Counted from the stretch's first letter, positions 11,118-23,498 are shown. The stretch is 64,000 nucleotides of DNA from Rapana venosa (GCA_028751875.1 CM054143.1:63494397-63558396); one strand, 5' to 3'. A program made the numbers and translations. Notes: a model not told the origin generated them from the sequence alone.

Positions 11118-12789
11118 CGCCGCGGGGCAATTATTATTAAAATTTTAAATTCCTTTTTCCCCCCTTTGGGGCTAGGGAGGATTACAAACAAATTTCAACA
11201 GGAAATAAACCGAACAAAAAACACTAAAAATAATATAAATACTACAAGAAATAAAAGTAAGAGTTAATGCAAAATAAAAAGGAAACAAAATTTAAAAGTC
11301 AAACTATTTTAAGTTACAAATTTTTTTTAAAGCAAATCTACATTTGTAAAAGTAAAATTTTCAAGAAAAAAACCGCAAATCTTTATGATTTTGATAGGAA
11401 TTTTTCGAGATTTATTTTCTTATTTTTAAAAGCTCCTTTTTTTTTTGTCCTTTCATACTTGTGTAACGACACACCTCATTAAAAAACCCTTTTCCCCCAA
11501 ATTTTTGTATATTTAAAACCCAAAACCCATTACATAGGGGTCTTATGGGAAAAAATATTAACCTCAGAAACGATTTATGAACTGCGGTTTTTATATAGAA
11601 CTTCTTGAACCGGGGCTTTTTTTTTAAGAATTTTAAATTCCTCTTTTTTTAAAACAGGTTAGTTAGGTTTGGGAAAAGCAAGAAATACTAGGGGTTTGAA
11701 ATGTTTGAGAACAGAACAGTCACATTTTTATAATATTTGGTTCCTACATTTGCCCATTTTATTTTTAAAATTTTTTCCTAGTTTCTGTGAGCAAAAATTT
11801 TTTAAAAGTGTGTTTTTCTTCATTTAAAACAACAATTCTAAATTTAGCATTTTTTTCATGCACAAAACAAAGCCAGATTGGGAATCAAACGTTCAATGCT
11901 GCAGTCAGTGACCCCTAAAAAATCCCCCAGCTCATTCCAATAATTCCACAGTGGAAGGGACCCAGCATCACTTATTTGTTGCCCTGCTTGCAATAAAAAT
12001 GTTCAAGTTTTAATCTAAAAATAAAATTTTTCCCTTAGTTCCCCTTCCTGTTTAGTGCATCAATACTGTTTTGTCAACGCAAAAAGAATGTGAAAAAATT
12101 TCAATGCAGTTTTTACCCCAAAAATTTCAAAGCCATAACGATTGCAAATAATTCGCAGAAAAAATAAAAAAAATGTTCTCCTAAATTAAATTATTTTTAT
12201 ATTTTAAAAAACAGGAACAAAATGCTGCCCTATTTCTCCCCTGTTTCCTACAACCATCAGTATCCCTTTTTAAGGGGTAGAATAATTACTTTCAATGTGA
12301 CTTTTTACATCAAGGTGAGCAATCTTAATCTTCATTCTTTTTTACATCTGTGTAACAACAAGGAGAAGAAGGTGCCCCCTTTCCCTCCGCTGCCGGGGAG
12401 ACCCTTGGGCAAGATCGGGTACCCCTTAGCCTCCCGATCAGGGTTACATGAAGTCAGGAAGGAGGTGAAGATGTGTTGAGCAGCCGAATATTTTTTGGGG
12501 GAACTGGTCAGCACTTCAATGTGCGGGGCAATATACTATATGATACAATGGCAAAGACAACCCGCCAGTAGGAGCCTGCTCCTATAGAAAGTAATTGCAG
12601 CTACTATAGGTATACTTCTCAAAGAATTCATGGGAATCAAAAGAAAAGAAACAGATAACGGGTTTAAAAGGGGGTTTTCCAGTTTTTTGGGAATTTCCTC
12701 GTCTAGGGGGGATTTGTGCGACGGGTAACCCTCGATCGCCCACCCGACTGTCCGCATCAAAAAACCCTCTCAGAATGGGTACGGGGAAC
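11118..12789. other. AT-rich low-quality stretch, no recognised gene
   Basis: Long A/T and some C/G runs suggest degraded base calls. I recognise no confident coding segment or repeat family. The stretch 12,360-12,500 is GC-richer but unassigned. Confidence 0.45.
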
Positions 12790-14875
12790 GCGGCTATGCT
12801 ACAAAAAAAAAATTTGGAAAATTAAAACGGGAAAAGGAAAGAATGAACCCAAAAAACTAATTTTTTAAAGTGAGAGGAAGGAGCGGGCTCTAACATGGGA
12901 CAACTACACCATTTTTTAATCAGTAGGAGACAACACCAAAAAGGGGAGTTGGCATGATTCAGATCAAGAAACCCTAAAAAAGACCATCAAATTTTTCTGG
13001 ACTGTAAATGACAGAGTCCTGATAGTAAAATAAAGGCACACCTGTTTGGGAAAAAGTACAATATATGCACCAACAGCTGTTTAAAGATGACGCAAAAATT
13101 TGGGGATTTAAAAAAATACGAAAGGCAATGAACAACTGAAGTCTAAAGATACAATAATAATGGTACCTCAATTCAAAAGGGAGGAAAAGGAAAAATGAAA
13201 ACCACAGTTTGGCCCAAATTTTAATAGGAGTGAGAAATGAAAAAGGGGGGAAACGGCTCACGGGAAAGGGCAAGGGGCAAAAGCTGGCTGCATAAAAACA
13301 TGGTTTAAAAAACCCTCCAAGAAAAGGGTGGCATGGAAAAGCCCTGGCGAAGAACCCATCAAAAAGTTACACCTTTTAAAACGCTTCCCTAACTCATACA
13401 TCTTGTAAGTCCATCCCGGGGCAGACTGTGGAAGTGATCATGTCCCGTTATCGGGCCCAATGCAAAAAATTAAAAAGTTGTCAAAAACAAAAAAACACCA
13501 AAACTGTAAATAAAAAGCTACAAATGACAAGAAATCAAAGAAATACAAGACAAAGTTGGAAAAAATTCGATGGCCTGATCAACTCCCACACAGAGGAAAA
13601 ATGGAGATGATGAAAGATAGCATCAGCAGGCACAAAAAAATATATCCAGTCTAAATAAAAGGAACATAAGAAGTGGGGATCCAAGTTTTTAAACCTAATG
13701 GAAAAAAGGAGAAAGGCAAAAATGATGAAAAGAATATAAAAAACCGCAAATGGTTTAAAAAAAAGTGTAATGAAACCAAGGAAAAATGGATCAATAAGCA
13801 GTGCAAGGAAATGAAATGAATGCAAATTTTTTATAGCAAACTTAGCTGAAAAAAAAAAAGAGGGGGACAGGGAAGAAATCTCTGCAAAAACAGGGTTTTT
13901 AAAGTCGAGAATGGAGATATACCATGGAAAAAGAAGTATCTTAACAGGTGGGGAAATACATCGAAGTTTTAAAACGACGACAAGGTCCCCCTCCTCATAT
14001 TTCAACGAAGATGGCCAATAAACATGGAAGTCGAAATGAGACAGCACTCACAAGAAAAAGGGTAAGGTGCCCCGGGCCTGATGTATCCCACTAAAAAGAT
14101 AAAAGCCCGGTGAAAGGGGAATTAAGGGAGTCACAAAACAAAACAAATTGTAACCAGGAGAGATTCCCACAGTATGAAGAAGTCCATCACATTTCGATCC
14201 CTAAAAAAAAACTGGGGACGCTAATGTGACCAACATCGTACAATCAGCCTGATGATACCCCTCACCAAAGTTTTTTTTACGAAAACTCGTGAAGGAAGAG
14301 AAATAAAATACCCCAAAATTCAGAAACGCAATTTGGGTTTTATGGGAGACAAAGGGACCGAAATGCAATTTCGCATTAAAAACTCATGGAAAATTCATGA
14401 GGTCCAGAAAAAACCCGTACCCCTTTCTTCATTGACTACTCAAAACGTTTGAAAAATTGAACCCGATTGTTTGATATTCTGGCAGGGCTATACACCCAGG
14501 AAAATTTTGGTCCCGAAAATATATTGGGAACAGGGGCAGCCATTAGAGTCACAATGACATCAGCAATATAGACCAATCTGCCGGGGTGTAGGCAGGGGTG
14601 GTGTTTCGCCTGATTTATTTATGTATTAGTGAATAAGTCTACGAATATTTTAGAACATGAGGGGAAAAATTAGGTGGCCACAACAAACAAAAACCCGGAA
14701 GCAATTAACCTTTCCCTTTTCGCCGACCGAAAAAAACGCAAAAGTTTTTAAAAACGTAACAGCGAAAGCGAAAAAAAGGTTTTCGCTCAATGCAAAGAAA
14801 CAGAAAGCATGTGATCTGAAAAAAGCTGTTTTACCAAATGCAACATGCCTGTAAAGGGGAGAGAACAGACAAATA
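12790..14875 (+). mobile_element. RTE-B LINE copy, 5' part (endonuclease and RT)
   Basis: An RTE-type LINE is readable through many frame changes. The endonuclease region includes FFWTVNDRVLIVK near 12,990-13,030 and PGADCGSDHVPVI near 13,412-13,455. The linker carries KWINKQCKEME near 13,780-13,815. The RT has PGPD near 14,070, ETQFGF near 14,315, FIDYSK at motif A near 14,428-14,446, a motif-B piece near 14,580-14,610, and the post-YADD stretch (LNAKKQ...) near 14,650-14,865. The last part matches the minus-strand copy at 41,653-42,548. The reading is split here by SINE-A and resumes at 15,149. Homopolymer smearing prevents judging whether the element is intact. Confidence 0.72.
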
Positions 14876-15148
14876 AAAAAGGGAAAGGAAAGGAGTCCCA
14901 AACCTTAAGGCGTAAGGAGCGAGGCGTCAGAGACCTCACTTCCCAGGGCCCGCATATTGAGGCGGCCCCATTCCCCTCCCTCGTGCTTTCCTTCCCTGAC
15001 CCCAAAGAGGGAGGGACCCTTTACGCGGGGGGAACTGGGGGGAAAGTACGAAACCAAGGGCGCAAACGGTCCCCATCCCCTGGGAACCACGCTCGACGCT
15101 GCTTAATTGGCTGGGGGAAAGCGAGTGCTCCGACACTGAATTTCCCCC
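14876..15148 (-). mobile_element. SINE-A inserted in RTE-B
   Basis: This is a near full-length antisense copy of the family at 31,966-32,260. It has the same AAGGAGTCCC...GAGCGAGGCGTCAGAGACCTCACTT body end and the same AACCACGCTCGACGCTGCTTAA 5S-like block, ending in a CGAGTGCTCCGAC...CTGA tRNA-like head. The flanks are consecutive parts of the RTE-B RT: the left flank ends GTAAAGGGGAGAGAACAGAC and the right begins ACCTTGGTTG. It therefore inserted after RTE-B. Confidence 0.8.
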
Positions 15149-15710
15149 ACCTTGGTTGCTATCACCCCGGGCGGCAAATGTGCCAGAAATCAAAAAGAGA
15201 ATCGGTCAATCTAAGGCAATTTAACAACAGAAATGCATTTTTTAAAAAACAGTAAGATAAGCCCCAAGACAAAGATCCTGTTTGAGGCCTAAAAATTTGG
15301 CCATTTTCTGTACGGATGTGAGTGCTTGACCCACCAAGGGGGCACAAAACAGGGGTAGAAGCAGGGGGAAAAAGTGGTTCATCCGGAGAATCATGAAAAT
15401 CTCATGGGCAAAAAAAAAAACAAAAACAGAAGTAATGGAAATGGCTGGGTAAAGAGACCCTTCTAACAATTTTAGAGAAAGACCTCAAATTTTTTTGGGC
15501 CCTAAATCAGGGCTGACGGCTAGAAAACTGTTATGGAGTGGCAAAACATGTGGAAAAAAAGCGAGGAGACAACCCCAAAAAATTCACAACCTTAAAAAAA
15601 TTTGCAAAAGAATAAAGGGGCACCAACAAGAGCTCATGAAGGGACTGAGAACGGGAAAATGGGGAGCCTTCGTGGGGTTTTTTTTGCAGACCAGCCGGCA
15701 CTTAAAAAAA
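15149..15710 (+). mobile_element. RTE-B LINE copy, 3' part
   Basis: This resumes the RT C-terminal region immediately after SINE-A. It includes an AFNNRNAFFK-like piece near 15,220-15,250, a GKKKNKNRSNGN-like piece near 15,400-15,440, 'LWSGKTCGKK' near 15,530-15,560, and 'GHQQELMKGLRT' near 15,618-15,650. These match in order the translation of the minus copy at 41,653-42,485 (LLWSGKTCGNK). It ends near GACCAGCCGGCACTT. Confidence 0.7.
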
Positions 15711-16339
15711 AAGAAACAACTTCCCAAAATTTTCTGATATATGTTTCCCCGCTGGCATTTTAGGGAACCATGGAAAAATTGGAAATTTTTGCATGTCAAT
15801 ACCCAAATTTTTTTCATTAATGAACTGTAAATTTTTTTAAATTGGCAGCAGAAATAATTTTTTTAAAAAAAAAATTTAAAAAAAAAAAAAATAAAAATAA
15901 TATAATCAAATAAAATTTTGGAAATTAATACGCCGAATCTTGTCAAGGGCAAACAAAGCGCTTCATTCAAATTATTGATACTCAATAAAACCATATCAAT
16001 ATCTCACATTGACACAACACACAACACAACACACACAACCATGCACGCTGCGCATCACACACAATACACGCAGCACCCAAACAACCCGCTGCACACAGCA
16101 CGCACACACAAAGTCGATTTAATGAAGATTTTTTTTTGTGTGTTTCTTTTTTTTTAAATTTAAAAAACCAAAATATCAAAATTGAAAAGAACATTTAAAC
16201 AATAGAACAACAATGTCAAAAATTTTAAAAGAATTACATCTGTGACACCCATGGCTTCTATTTATTTTTAAACCCCACCCCAACTCTATTGAAAATAAAA
16301 TAAGAGAGTTAAAAATTTTGTAAATTTTAGCATTCTGCT
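15711..16339. other. AT-rich stretch with a CA-rich patch
   Basis: A/T homopolymers with a CA-rich patch near 16,010-16,110. Nothing coding is recognised. Confidence 0.45.
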
Positions 16340-16490
16340 AAAATTTACTGAAAGGCCAACAAGGAGGAGGTTGACGCTTTTAAAAAACCTTGGCGCAGTT
16401 TAACGACAGAAATCAAAGTCAACTAGCCATGGCAAAATCTTCCATGCAAAAACCCCCCCAATAAAAAGTAAAAAGATCGTTTCCCCCAAA
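16340..16490 (+). mobile_element. RTE-A LINE fragment
   Basis: About 150 bp matches the RTE-A coding region just after the YADD box: GGAGGAGGTTGACGCTTTTA, then ACGACAGAAATCAAAGTC, as in the EEVDAFKYLGATL...TTEIKVRIA part of the copy at 35,697-38,189. It is too short and noisy to show ends. Confidence 0.6.
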
Positions 16491-16504
16491 AAAACAAATT
16501 CTTT

Positions 16505-17089
16505 ACCCAATGAAGTGGTATGTTGATAAAAGATTGTTTTTATTTTTATATTAAAAAAACCTCTTCTCCTTTATTTAGGAAAGTGGTGTAGTGCATGGGA
16601 CTTCTGTATAGGTTTGTGAGTGAGGTGGGTTCAGTGTTCTGGGAACAACAATACTCAAGAAAAAAAAGGTAAGGAATAAAAAAGAAATCTATTAATACTG
16701 GGTACTAATAGTGGGGGTTCTTTTCTGCTATCTGTGTAGGCTTTTACTTTTGCCCCTGAACTGACCCACTTGGGAAGAATCCCAGTAGCTGACCCAGTCC
16801 TGTCCGGTCCCCTAGGACAACCCCACCCGACCTGAGAGATAAAGGTGTGGCAGCGTTGGAGGCTGGGGCTGGAGCAGACGTCAGCAGTGAAGGACTTTCT
16901 TCAAGGAAAGGTCGTCAGTGAAATTTTTGAGAAAATTTTGTGTAGCAAAATTGCTCCAGGTCTTGGGTTTTTTTTTTTTGTGCATGGTGCCAGATTTGGA
17001 CAAGGAGAGACTGTGTGTTTGTCTGGGCCAGAGAGCTTGGGACTGTCTTGTCTGCAAGAACTTTGGAATGGGGGTTAGTCCTTCATTGT

Positions 17090-17124
<35 letters not shown>

Positions 17125-17270
17125 GGCAGGTAGTTGATGGACTAAAGTTCCCTAGTGAAAAAAAAAAAATAATAATTGTATTGACCTGGATGAGGTGAAC
17201 TGGAGGATGTTTTGGGTTGGGTGAATTTGTAAAAAGTGAATATATAATTTATAGGGGGTTTTTTAAAAAA
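16505..17270 (+). mobile_element. LTR fragment, related to the LTR at 58,672-59,788
   Basis: Colinear with 58,887-59,585 of the terminal LTR element: GAAGTGGTATGTTGATAAAAG, then TCTATTAATACTGGGTACTAATAG, CCCAGTAGCTGACCCAGTCC, and GGTGTGGCAGCGTTGGAGGC. The first about 215 bp of the LTR are absent. A G-run of about 35 bases at 17,090-17,123 replaces a short unique segment, and readability is lost after about 17,270. The LTR text restarts at 18,983. Confidence 0.75.
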
Positions 17271-18295
17271 TTTTTGGGGGTTGGAAAAATTTATTTTGGG
17301 GGAAAATTAAAAGTAAAAAAAATGAGAGTTTTAAAAAATCTTGAGTTGGTTTTTTAAAAAACCCCTTTTTTGGGGTTGGTTTCCTTTTTTCCCCCCTTTT
17401 TTTTGGCGGGAGGCGGCCCCCCCTTCCCCCCCGCGCAAAAAAATTTGGCCGGCGGGGGCCCCGCCCCGGGGTTTTTTGTGGGGGGGGGGGGCGGAGGCTC
17501 TTTTGCGGTGGCTTCCCGCCCAAAACTCAAAAACAATGTGGAAAGGGTTTTTTTTTTTTTGGCCCGAAGCAGAAGGGCCCCCCCCCCCCCCTCCCTTTTT
17601 TCCCCTTTTCCCCCCCTTTTTTTTCCCAAGGATCGGACTGGCGTTGGGGCAAGACATTTAAAAAAATTTTTGGGGGGGTAGCCCAAATTGGGGGGGAAAG
17701 AGGGGGGGCGTTTTTTGGGGTTTTTTTTAAATTTTTTTTTTTGGGGGGGCCCCCCCCCTTTTTTCCCCCCAGCCCTTCCCAAAGGGGGTTTTTGAGGGGG
17801 CGGGGGGGGAAGGGGGCCCGGGGGTGGTTGTTTTTTTTTTTCCAAAATTTTTAACAATTTTTTTTAAAAGGGGTGTTTTTTGGGGGGAAAAAGGTTTCCC
17901 CCCGGGGGGTTGGTTTTTTGGGGGGGGGGGCCCCCCCCCCCCCCCTTTGGGGGGGGGGGGGGTTTTTTTTTTGGGGGGGAAAAAAAGGGGGGGGGGGGGG
18001 GTTTTTTCCCCCCCCCGGGGGGGGGGGAAACGGGGGGCCGGGGGGGGGGGGCCGGGGGGAAAAAGGGGGGGGGGGGGGGGGGCCCCCCCCCCGGGGGGTT
18101 GGTTAAAAATTTTTTTTTTTAAAAAAAACCCCCCCCCCCCGGGGGGGGGGTTTCCCAAAAAGGGGGGGGGGGCCCCGGGGGAAAAAAAACCCCCGGGGAA
18201 AAAAGGGGGGGTTTTCCCCCCCCCCCCCCGGGGGGGGGTTTTTCCCCCCCCCCGGGGCCCCCCCCCCCCCCGGGGGGGGGGGGGGGGGGGGGGGC

Positions 18296-18326
<31 letters not shown>

Positions 18327-18470
18327 AGGGGGGGGGGAAAAAACCCATGGGAAATTTTTGGGGCCCCCCCCTTTGTTGGGGGGCCCCCCCGGGGCCCCCG
18401 GGGGGGGGGGGGGGAAAAAGGGGGGGGGGGTTTCCCGGGGGAAAACCCCCCGGGGGGGGGGGTTTGGCCC

Positions 18471-18511
<41 letters not shown>

Positions 18512-18812
18512 AAACCCCCCAAAAAAAAAAACCCCCCCCCCCCGGGGGGCCCCCCGGGGGGGGGGGGGGGAAAAAAAAAACCCCCCCCCCTTTTTTTTTA
18601 AAAAAAATTTTTTTGGGGGATTTAAAAAAAAAAGGAAAAATTTTTTTTTGGGGGGGGGGAAAAAAGGGAAAAAAAACCCGGAAAATTTTTTTTTTTTTTA
18701 ACTAAATTTTTAAAAATTTGGGGTTTTTTTTAAAAAAAAAAAAAATTTTTTTTGTTTTTTCTTTCCCCCCCCTTTTTTCCCCGGGGGGGGGAAAAAAAAA
18801 TTTTTTTTGGGT

Positions 18813-18846
<34 letters not shown>

Positions 18847-18982
18847 GGTATTTTTTTTTTTAAAAAAAAAAAAATTTTTTTTTTTTTTTAATTTTTTTTT
18901 TTTTAAAAAATTGTTTTTTTAAAATTTTTCCCCCCCTTTTTTTTTTTTCGGGGGGGGGGGGGGGGTTTTTTTGGGGGGGGGG
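17271..18982. other. Homopolymer-collapsed, unreliable sequence
   Basis: This is almost wholly runs of G, C, A and T. Its first part (to about 17,600) can still be aligned to 19,220-19,690 as a smeared version: shared islands include AATGAGAG, AAATCTTGAG / AAAATCTTGAG, ACAATGTGGAAAGG and a GCG-C-run block in the same order. It is most likely failed base calling after a long G run and not biological sequence. All ORFs here, including a glycine/proline-rich one of nearly 300 codons, are artefacts. Confidence 0.85.
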
Positions 18983-19436
18983 AGTTTGGACAAGGAGGAG
19001 ACTGTGTGTTTGTCTGGGCCAGAGAGCTTGGGACTGTCTTGTCTGCAAGAACTTGTGAATGGTGTTAGCTTCATTGTGGGGGGGGGGGGGGGGGGGGGAG
19101 GCAGGAGTTGATGGACTAAAGTTCCCTAGTGAACACAAAAAAAATAATATGTATTGACCTGGATGAGGTGAACTGGAGGATGTTTTGGGTTGGGTGAATT
19201 TGTAAAAGTGAATATATAATTATATGGGGGGTAGCGTTCTTTGGTTAGTGAAAAATTATTTGTGGGACGATTGATGTAATAATAGAATAAATGAGAGTAT
19301 ATAATTGAAATCTTGAGTGTGACTGTAGAGTGGAAAGAACGTGCGCCTTTGTGAGATTGTTGTTTCCTTTTTTTCAACTTATCTATTTCATGTGACTGGA
19401 GATTGTTTGCGCCCCCCACCCTCCCCCGTTACACTG
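18983..19436 (+). mobile_element. LTR fragment, second (cleaner) rendering
   Basis: Repeats the content of about 16,990-17,270 (TTTGGACAAGGAGGAGACTG, GTTGATGGACTAAAGTTCCCTAGTGAA). It then continues to the LTR end as in 59,620-59,788 (GAGTGTGACTGTAGAGTGGAAAGAACG, ATCTATTTCATGTGACTGGAG), finishing GTTACACTGC. The primer-binding site that follows the LTR at 59,790 is not present in recognisable form. Confidence 0.75.
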
Positions 19437-20687
19437 CATTTCTTTAAAAAAAATTCTAGTATGTCTTACTGTGACTAGAAATTCTACACAGTCACTGGCT
19501 GTATATGTGTGGAGGGAGGGGAGGCAGAAAGAGGCAATCTTATTAAGCAAAGAAGTAAGAGTTATCTATACAAGCTCTTATATAATCTACAAATTTTAAA
19601 ACAATGTGGAAAGGATAATTTTTTTTAATAGTAGACCTGATAGCTAGATATTGTGACATCTCTCTCTCTCTCTCTCTCTCTCCTCTCTCTCCTCTCCTCT
19701 CCTCATTCCCTTTCTCTTGTCCAATTCAATAGGTTTTATCATGGATGCTGTTTTTATTGCAGTAGAGATGAGATCATTAGTACTATTATAAGCGATATTG
19801 TATTAGGTTTGAGATAGTCCAGGTGATTATGGGCTTTGATTTTTGTATATTAGAGGGGTTTTACTTGTTTGAATAATTGCTTCTTTATTATATTTTTCTA
19901 TTTGATTGAATGTGTTTTCCCCCTTCCCCTTGATACTCCACCCCCAGCCCTCATCCTTTCCAATGCTTTTCTGTTATTATCGTTAGTTGTTGTCTGATGG
20001 TGATGGGATTATTTGTTTATTGTCTCACGGTGATAGGTGATTGTTGTTATTATTGTATCTCAATTATAATAATCATTATCATTGTCTTATTTGACTTATC
20101 TTGTTTGTTTGATAGTTATTTGTGAAATATTTTTATTTTTAAAAAGTGCTATTTCAAGAGTATGAGCACATATAAGCACACGTTTACTGGGTGGCCAAGG
20201 AGAGGAGGGAGGTCATTGCAGGCAATATTGTCAGTAATGACGCAATGAATGCCTAGTATTTATTTTTCTAATGTTCTGTTCCTGTACCTTTTTATTATCT
20301 TAAGTATAAAGTGAAAGAATGAATGATATAGTAGGTGAAGTAATTTTGTTGTCTGACGATGTATGATTTTATTATTTTAATTCTTAAAACATTCTTTATT
20401 TAAGTGCATGTGGGTACGTGAGTGCGCACGCGCGCGGGTGTTTTATGAGTATGTTGTTGCGTTGTTGTATGTTATAATTTTGTGTGTAATTTGTATTTTC
20501 CAATGTATTATCTTATCGATTTTCCTCTTTTAAATGGTTTAATTTAATAGTAAAGGTTGTAATAATGTATATTTTAGTATAATCATTAAGAAATTTGTTT
20601 AGATAGATGGCTTGTTTAAATAAAGCAAATGTATTGCTTATTCAATGTACCATCTGGAAATAGAAATTTGACTTTGACTTTTGATTT
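19437..20687. other. AT-rich stretch; (CT)n and a possible LINE 3' tail
   Basis: A CT-rich microsatellite lies at 19,662-19,704. No coding region is recognised. The end, AAATTTGACTTTGACTTTTGATTTTGAC (20,665-20,692), looks like a simple hexamer tail of the kind that ends some LINEs, but I cannot assign a family. Confidence 0.4.
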
Positions 20688-20915
20688 TGACTACTCTTCG
20701 AAAAGCGAAACAGGTTTTAAAACGTGTGCGTAAGATGTTCTGCATGCGTTCAAACACGGGGCTTGGTTTTATAGTTTAAATCCAAGGACTTTGACATTCA
20801 GTTCGATTTTGGGGGGTCAAACTGGAAAAGAAAGGCCGAGGCTGGGAATCGAACCCACAACCTCACAGTTTACTTTTTGGCAGGCGAACGTCTAACCATC
20901 CTGCCATTTTCCGTA
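20688..20915 (-). mobile_element. SINE-C copy (tRNA-derived head)
   Basis: Read on the minus strand the 5' end is tRNA-like. TGGTTAGACGTTCGCCTG fits a pol III A box and GGTTCGATTCCC a B box (plus-strand positions about 20,850-20,905). The body, shared with 55,720-55,985 and 53,592-53,745, contains GATGTTCTGCATGCG on the plus strand and CGAAAAGCG near the 3' end. The copy lacks the distal 3' part seen at 55,720. Confidence 0.72.
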
Positions 20916-21044
20916 CATTGCTTTCAATGTTGAGGAAGAAAAGAATGGCAGAATGGGGGAGAGTAGTTCATCAGTGACAGATACAGACTGAGATGTGACT
21001 ATTGCGTCCACTCAGGCCCTGTAGGAACGCTCCTCTCCATTTAA

Positions 21045-21325
21045 AATTATTCCTGACAGTGAAGTGTCATCAGAGGACTTAACTTAAATACTCTATCATC
21101 CTTACACCTACAATCTGAAGTATAGGCTTTGAAAAGAGCAGGTGACAGCACACAGCCCTGAGGAGTGCCTGTGTTGGTTTTGATTTCAGCTGACCAAACA
21201 TCAGCTGTCCCAGCAATCTTAACAAACGTTGAGGTCTGTTGGGGTGGAAGCTGAAGACCCACTGAATTAATCTTCGCTTTTTATCTATCTGCTTCATTTT
21301 TCCCCATTTAATAGGTGAGGCTGAA
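21045..21325 (-). mobile_element. Non-LTR RT fragment (motif B region)
   Basis: The minus strand encodes IKTNTGTPQGCVLSPALF followed by a YTSDC-like stretch, a classic LINE RT motif-B block of the 'TGTPQGCVLSP...YTNDC' type (L2/Rex1-like style). The frame changes just upstream (PNRPQRLLRL in another frame). The piece at 34,985-35,240 may belong to the same family. Incomplete at both ends. Confidence 0.6.
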
Positions 21326-21654
21326 TGGTTTTGAACGCGCTATTGGGAAATCCAAAAACAGAATCATCACATACGAAACTTACAGCAAAAAAAACAGATA
21401 CAATTCTTCTTTTGTACTGGCTATGTTGTCACTGGATGAGTGAATTGTTTTTATTGCTGAAACTAATTGTTCGATTAAATGCAATAATTTTGGGATTGAG
21501 AAGAATGTTTGATTTTGGAGAAAAAATTGGGTTAAAAAACCCACACATTGATAATTTTTTCACCCCTAAGATGTGATGTGGTCTTACAATTGTTGATGGG
21601 TGAGTGACTGAGAACACGTCCCATGCACACATTCATGGCAAATACACTACCATG

Positions 21655-21807
21655 TTTTCTCTCTCTCTCCCCTCTCTCTTCTCTCTCTCTCTCTCTCCCT
21701 CTCTCTCTCTCTCCCTCCCTCTTTCTCTCTCCTCTCACTCCCTCCCTCTTTCTCTCTCTCTCTCACTCCTCTCTCTCTCTTTCACACACTCACACACACA
21801 CACCACA

Positions 21808-21838
<31 letters not shown>

Positions 21839-21890
21839 ATATATAATATATATATATAATATGTATATATATAATATAATATTTATATAT
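21655..21890. repeat. Compound (CT)n-(CA)n-(TA)n microsatellite at the gap edge
   Basis: CT-rich to about 21,783, CA-rich to about 21,838, then TA-rich up to the first N. This repeat probably caused the assembly break. Confidence 0.92.
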
Positions 21891-22390
21891 NNNNNNNNNN
21901 NNNNNNNNNNNNNNNNNNNNNNNNNNNNNNNNNNNNNNNNNNNNNNNNNNNNNNNNNNNNNNNNNNNNNNNNNNNNNNNNNNNNNNNNNNNNNNNNNNNN
22001 NNNNNNNNNNNNNNNNNNNNNNNNNNNNNNNNNNNNNNNNNNNNNNNNNNNNNNNNNNNNNNNNNNNNNNNNNNNNNNNNNNNNNNNNNNNNNNNNNNNN
22101 NNNNNNNNNNNNNNNNNNNNNNNNNNNNNNNNNNNNNNNNNNNNNNNNNNNNNNNNNNNNNNNNNNNNNNNNNNNNNNNNNNNNNNNNNNNNNNNNNNNN
22201 NNNNNNNNNNNNNNNNNNNNNNNNNNNNNNNNNNNNNNNNNNNNNNNNNNNNNNNNNNNNNNNNNNNNNNNNNNNNNNNNNNNNNNNNNNNNNNNNNNNN
22301 NNNNNNNNNNNNNNNNNNNNNNNNNNNNNNNNNNNNNNNNNNNNNNNNNNNNNNNNNNNNNNNNNNNNNNNNNNNNNNNNNNNNNNNNNN
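21891..22390. other. Assembly gap of 500 N
   Basis: Exactly 500 unknown bases, so probably a nominal gap size. An open frame reported across it has no meaning. The right edge begins inside a CR1-like LINE RT, so the upstream part of that copy is hidden. Confidence 1.
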
Positions 22391-23245
22391 GTTGTGAAAT
22401 ATCTAGGGGTCAGTATCTACAACACACTCTCCATGCAAAAGTTCATCACCCAAACCTGTCAGTCGTGCTACTATCAATTACGGCGCATCAGTGCAGTTCG
22501 AAATTACTGTCCACTGATGCAACATCCAAACTAGTCATGTCCCTCATTCTCTCACAACTGGACTATTGCAATTCTTTTCTGGCCGGTCTACCAGCTTCAT
22601 CTATCCACTCCTTTCAACGTATACAAAACTCTGCAGCTCGACTAGTCCTCAGAAAAAATCTGAGCACATTACTCCTCTCTTGCGATCTCTCCACTGGTTG
22701 CCTGTGCCACAGAGAGTAGACTATAAGATCAGTACCCTTTGTTACAAATGGCTTCACAAAACAGCACCTTCCTACCCCTGTGAATGTCTTCATCTGTACA
22801 CTCCTTCTCGTTCCTTCCGCTCTGCTGCAGATACCTTGTGCTTAAGAATACCTAGATTCAACCAGTCCACCGTTGGCCATCGCTCTTTCTCTGTTTCTGG
22901 TCCATCGATCTGGAATGACCTCCCTCTCTCCCTCCGCCAAAAGCCTCCTTTGAAGCTTTTAAATCAGGTCTCAAGACTCATTTATTTCAAACCTAAGACT
23001 CACCTCTCTTGTTCCATCTCATTTTTGTCCCTGCCCTCAACAGACAAAACCCTATCACCCTGCCGAAGTGTATAACCTTTATATGTGTGAGTACGTGCGT
23101 GCGTGCGTGTGAGTGTATACATTTGAATTTGTAAAAACTATTGATTGTAACTGGCTGCATGTGAATGAGTGGGACGAACGAAAGCGCTATGATTTGGGTT
23201 TCTTTTTTCAAGATATGGCGCTATATAAATTCCATGTATTATTAT
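22391..23245 (+). mobile_element. CR1-like LINE, 3' end starting in the gap
   Basis: Begins with VVKYLGV (RT thumb) and continues through FITQTCQSCYYQL, the YCNSFLAGLPASSIHSFQRI block, 'WLPVPQRVDYKI', SFSVSGPSIWNDLPLSLRQKPP and a 3' UTR. The 3' UTR has a GT-rich patch (23,083-23,115) and the conserved end CAAGATATGGCGCTATATAAATTCCATG. Frames change near 22,500 and 22,690. The element ends in ATT repeats that merge into the array beyond. It matches 50,860-51,755 throughout. Confidence 0.85.
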
Positions 23246-23458
23246 TATTATGATTATTATTATTATCATAATCATGATCATCATATTTGTTATCAGTATC
23301 ATCGTCATCAATGCAAGAGTTGCCGACTTCCTGTAATTGTTATGATGATTTTTCTCCTCCTTCTCCTCCTCCTCCTCGATGTCGTCGTCGTAATTACCAT
23401 CATTATCGATGCTAGTGTGGTCCATTTCCTTTGTTCAAACATCCATATCATCATCATT

Positions 23459-23498
<40 letters not shown>

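Noticed and set aside
17824..18705. A 293-codon glycine/proline-rich frame
   Set aside because: The sequence is homopolymer runs from failed base calling.
20835..20910. A functional tRNA gene on the minus strand
   Set aside because: A and B boxes are visible, but the cloverleaf does not close convincingly and the sequence continues into a repeated SINE body.
21861..22397. An open frame across 21,891-22,390
   Set aside because: It is made of N bases.
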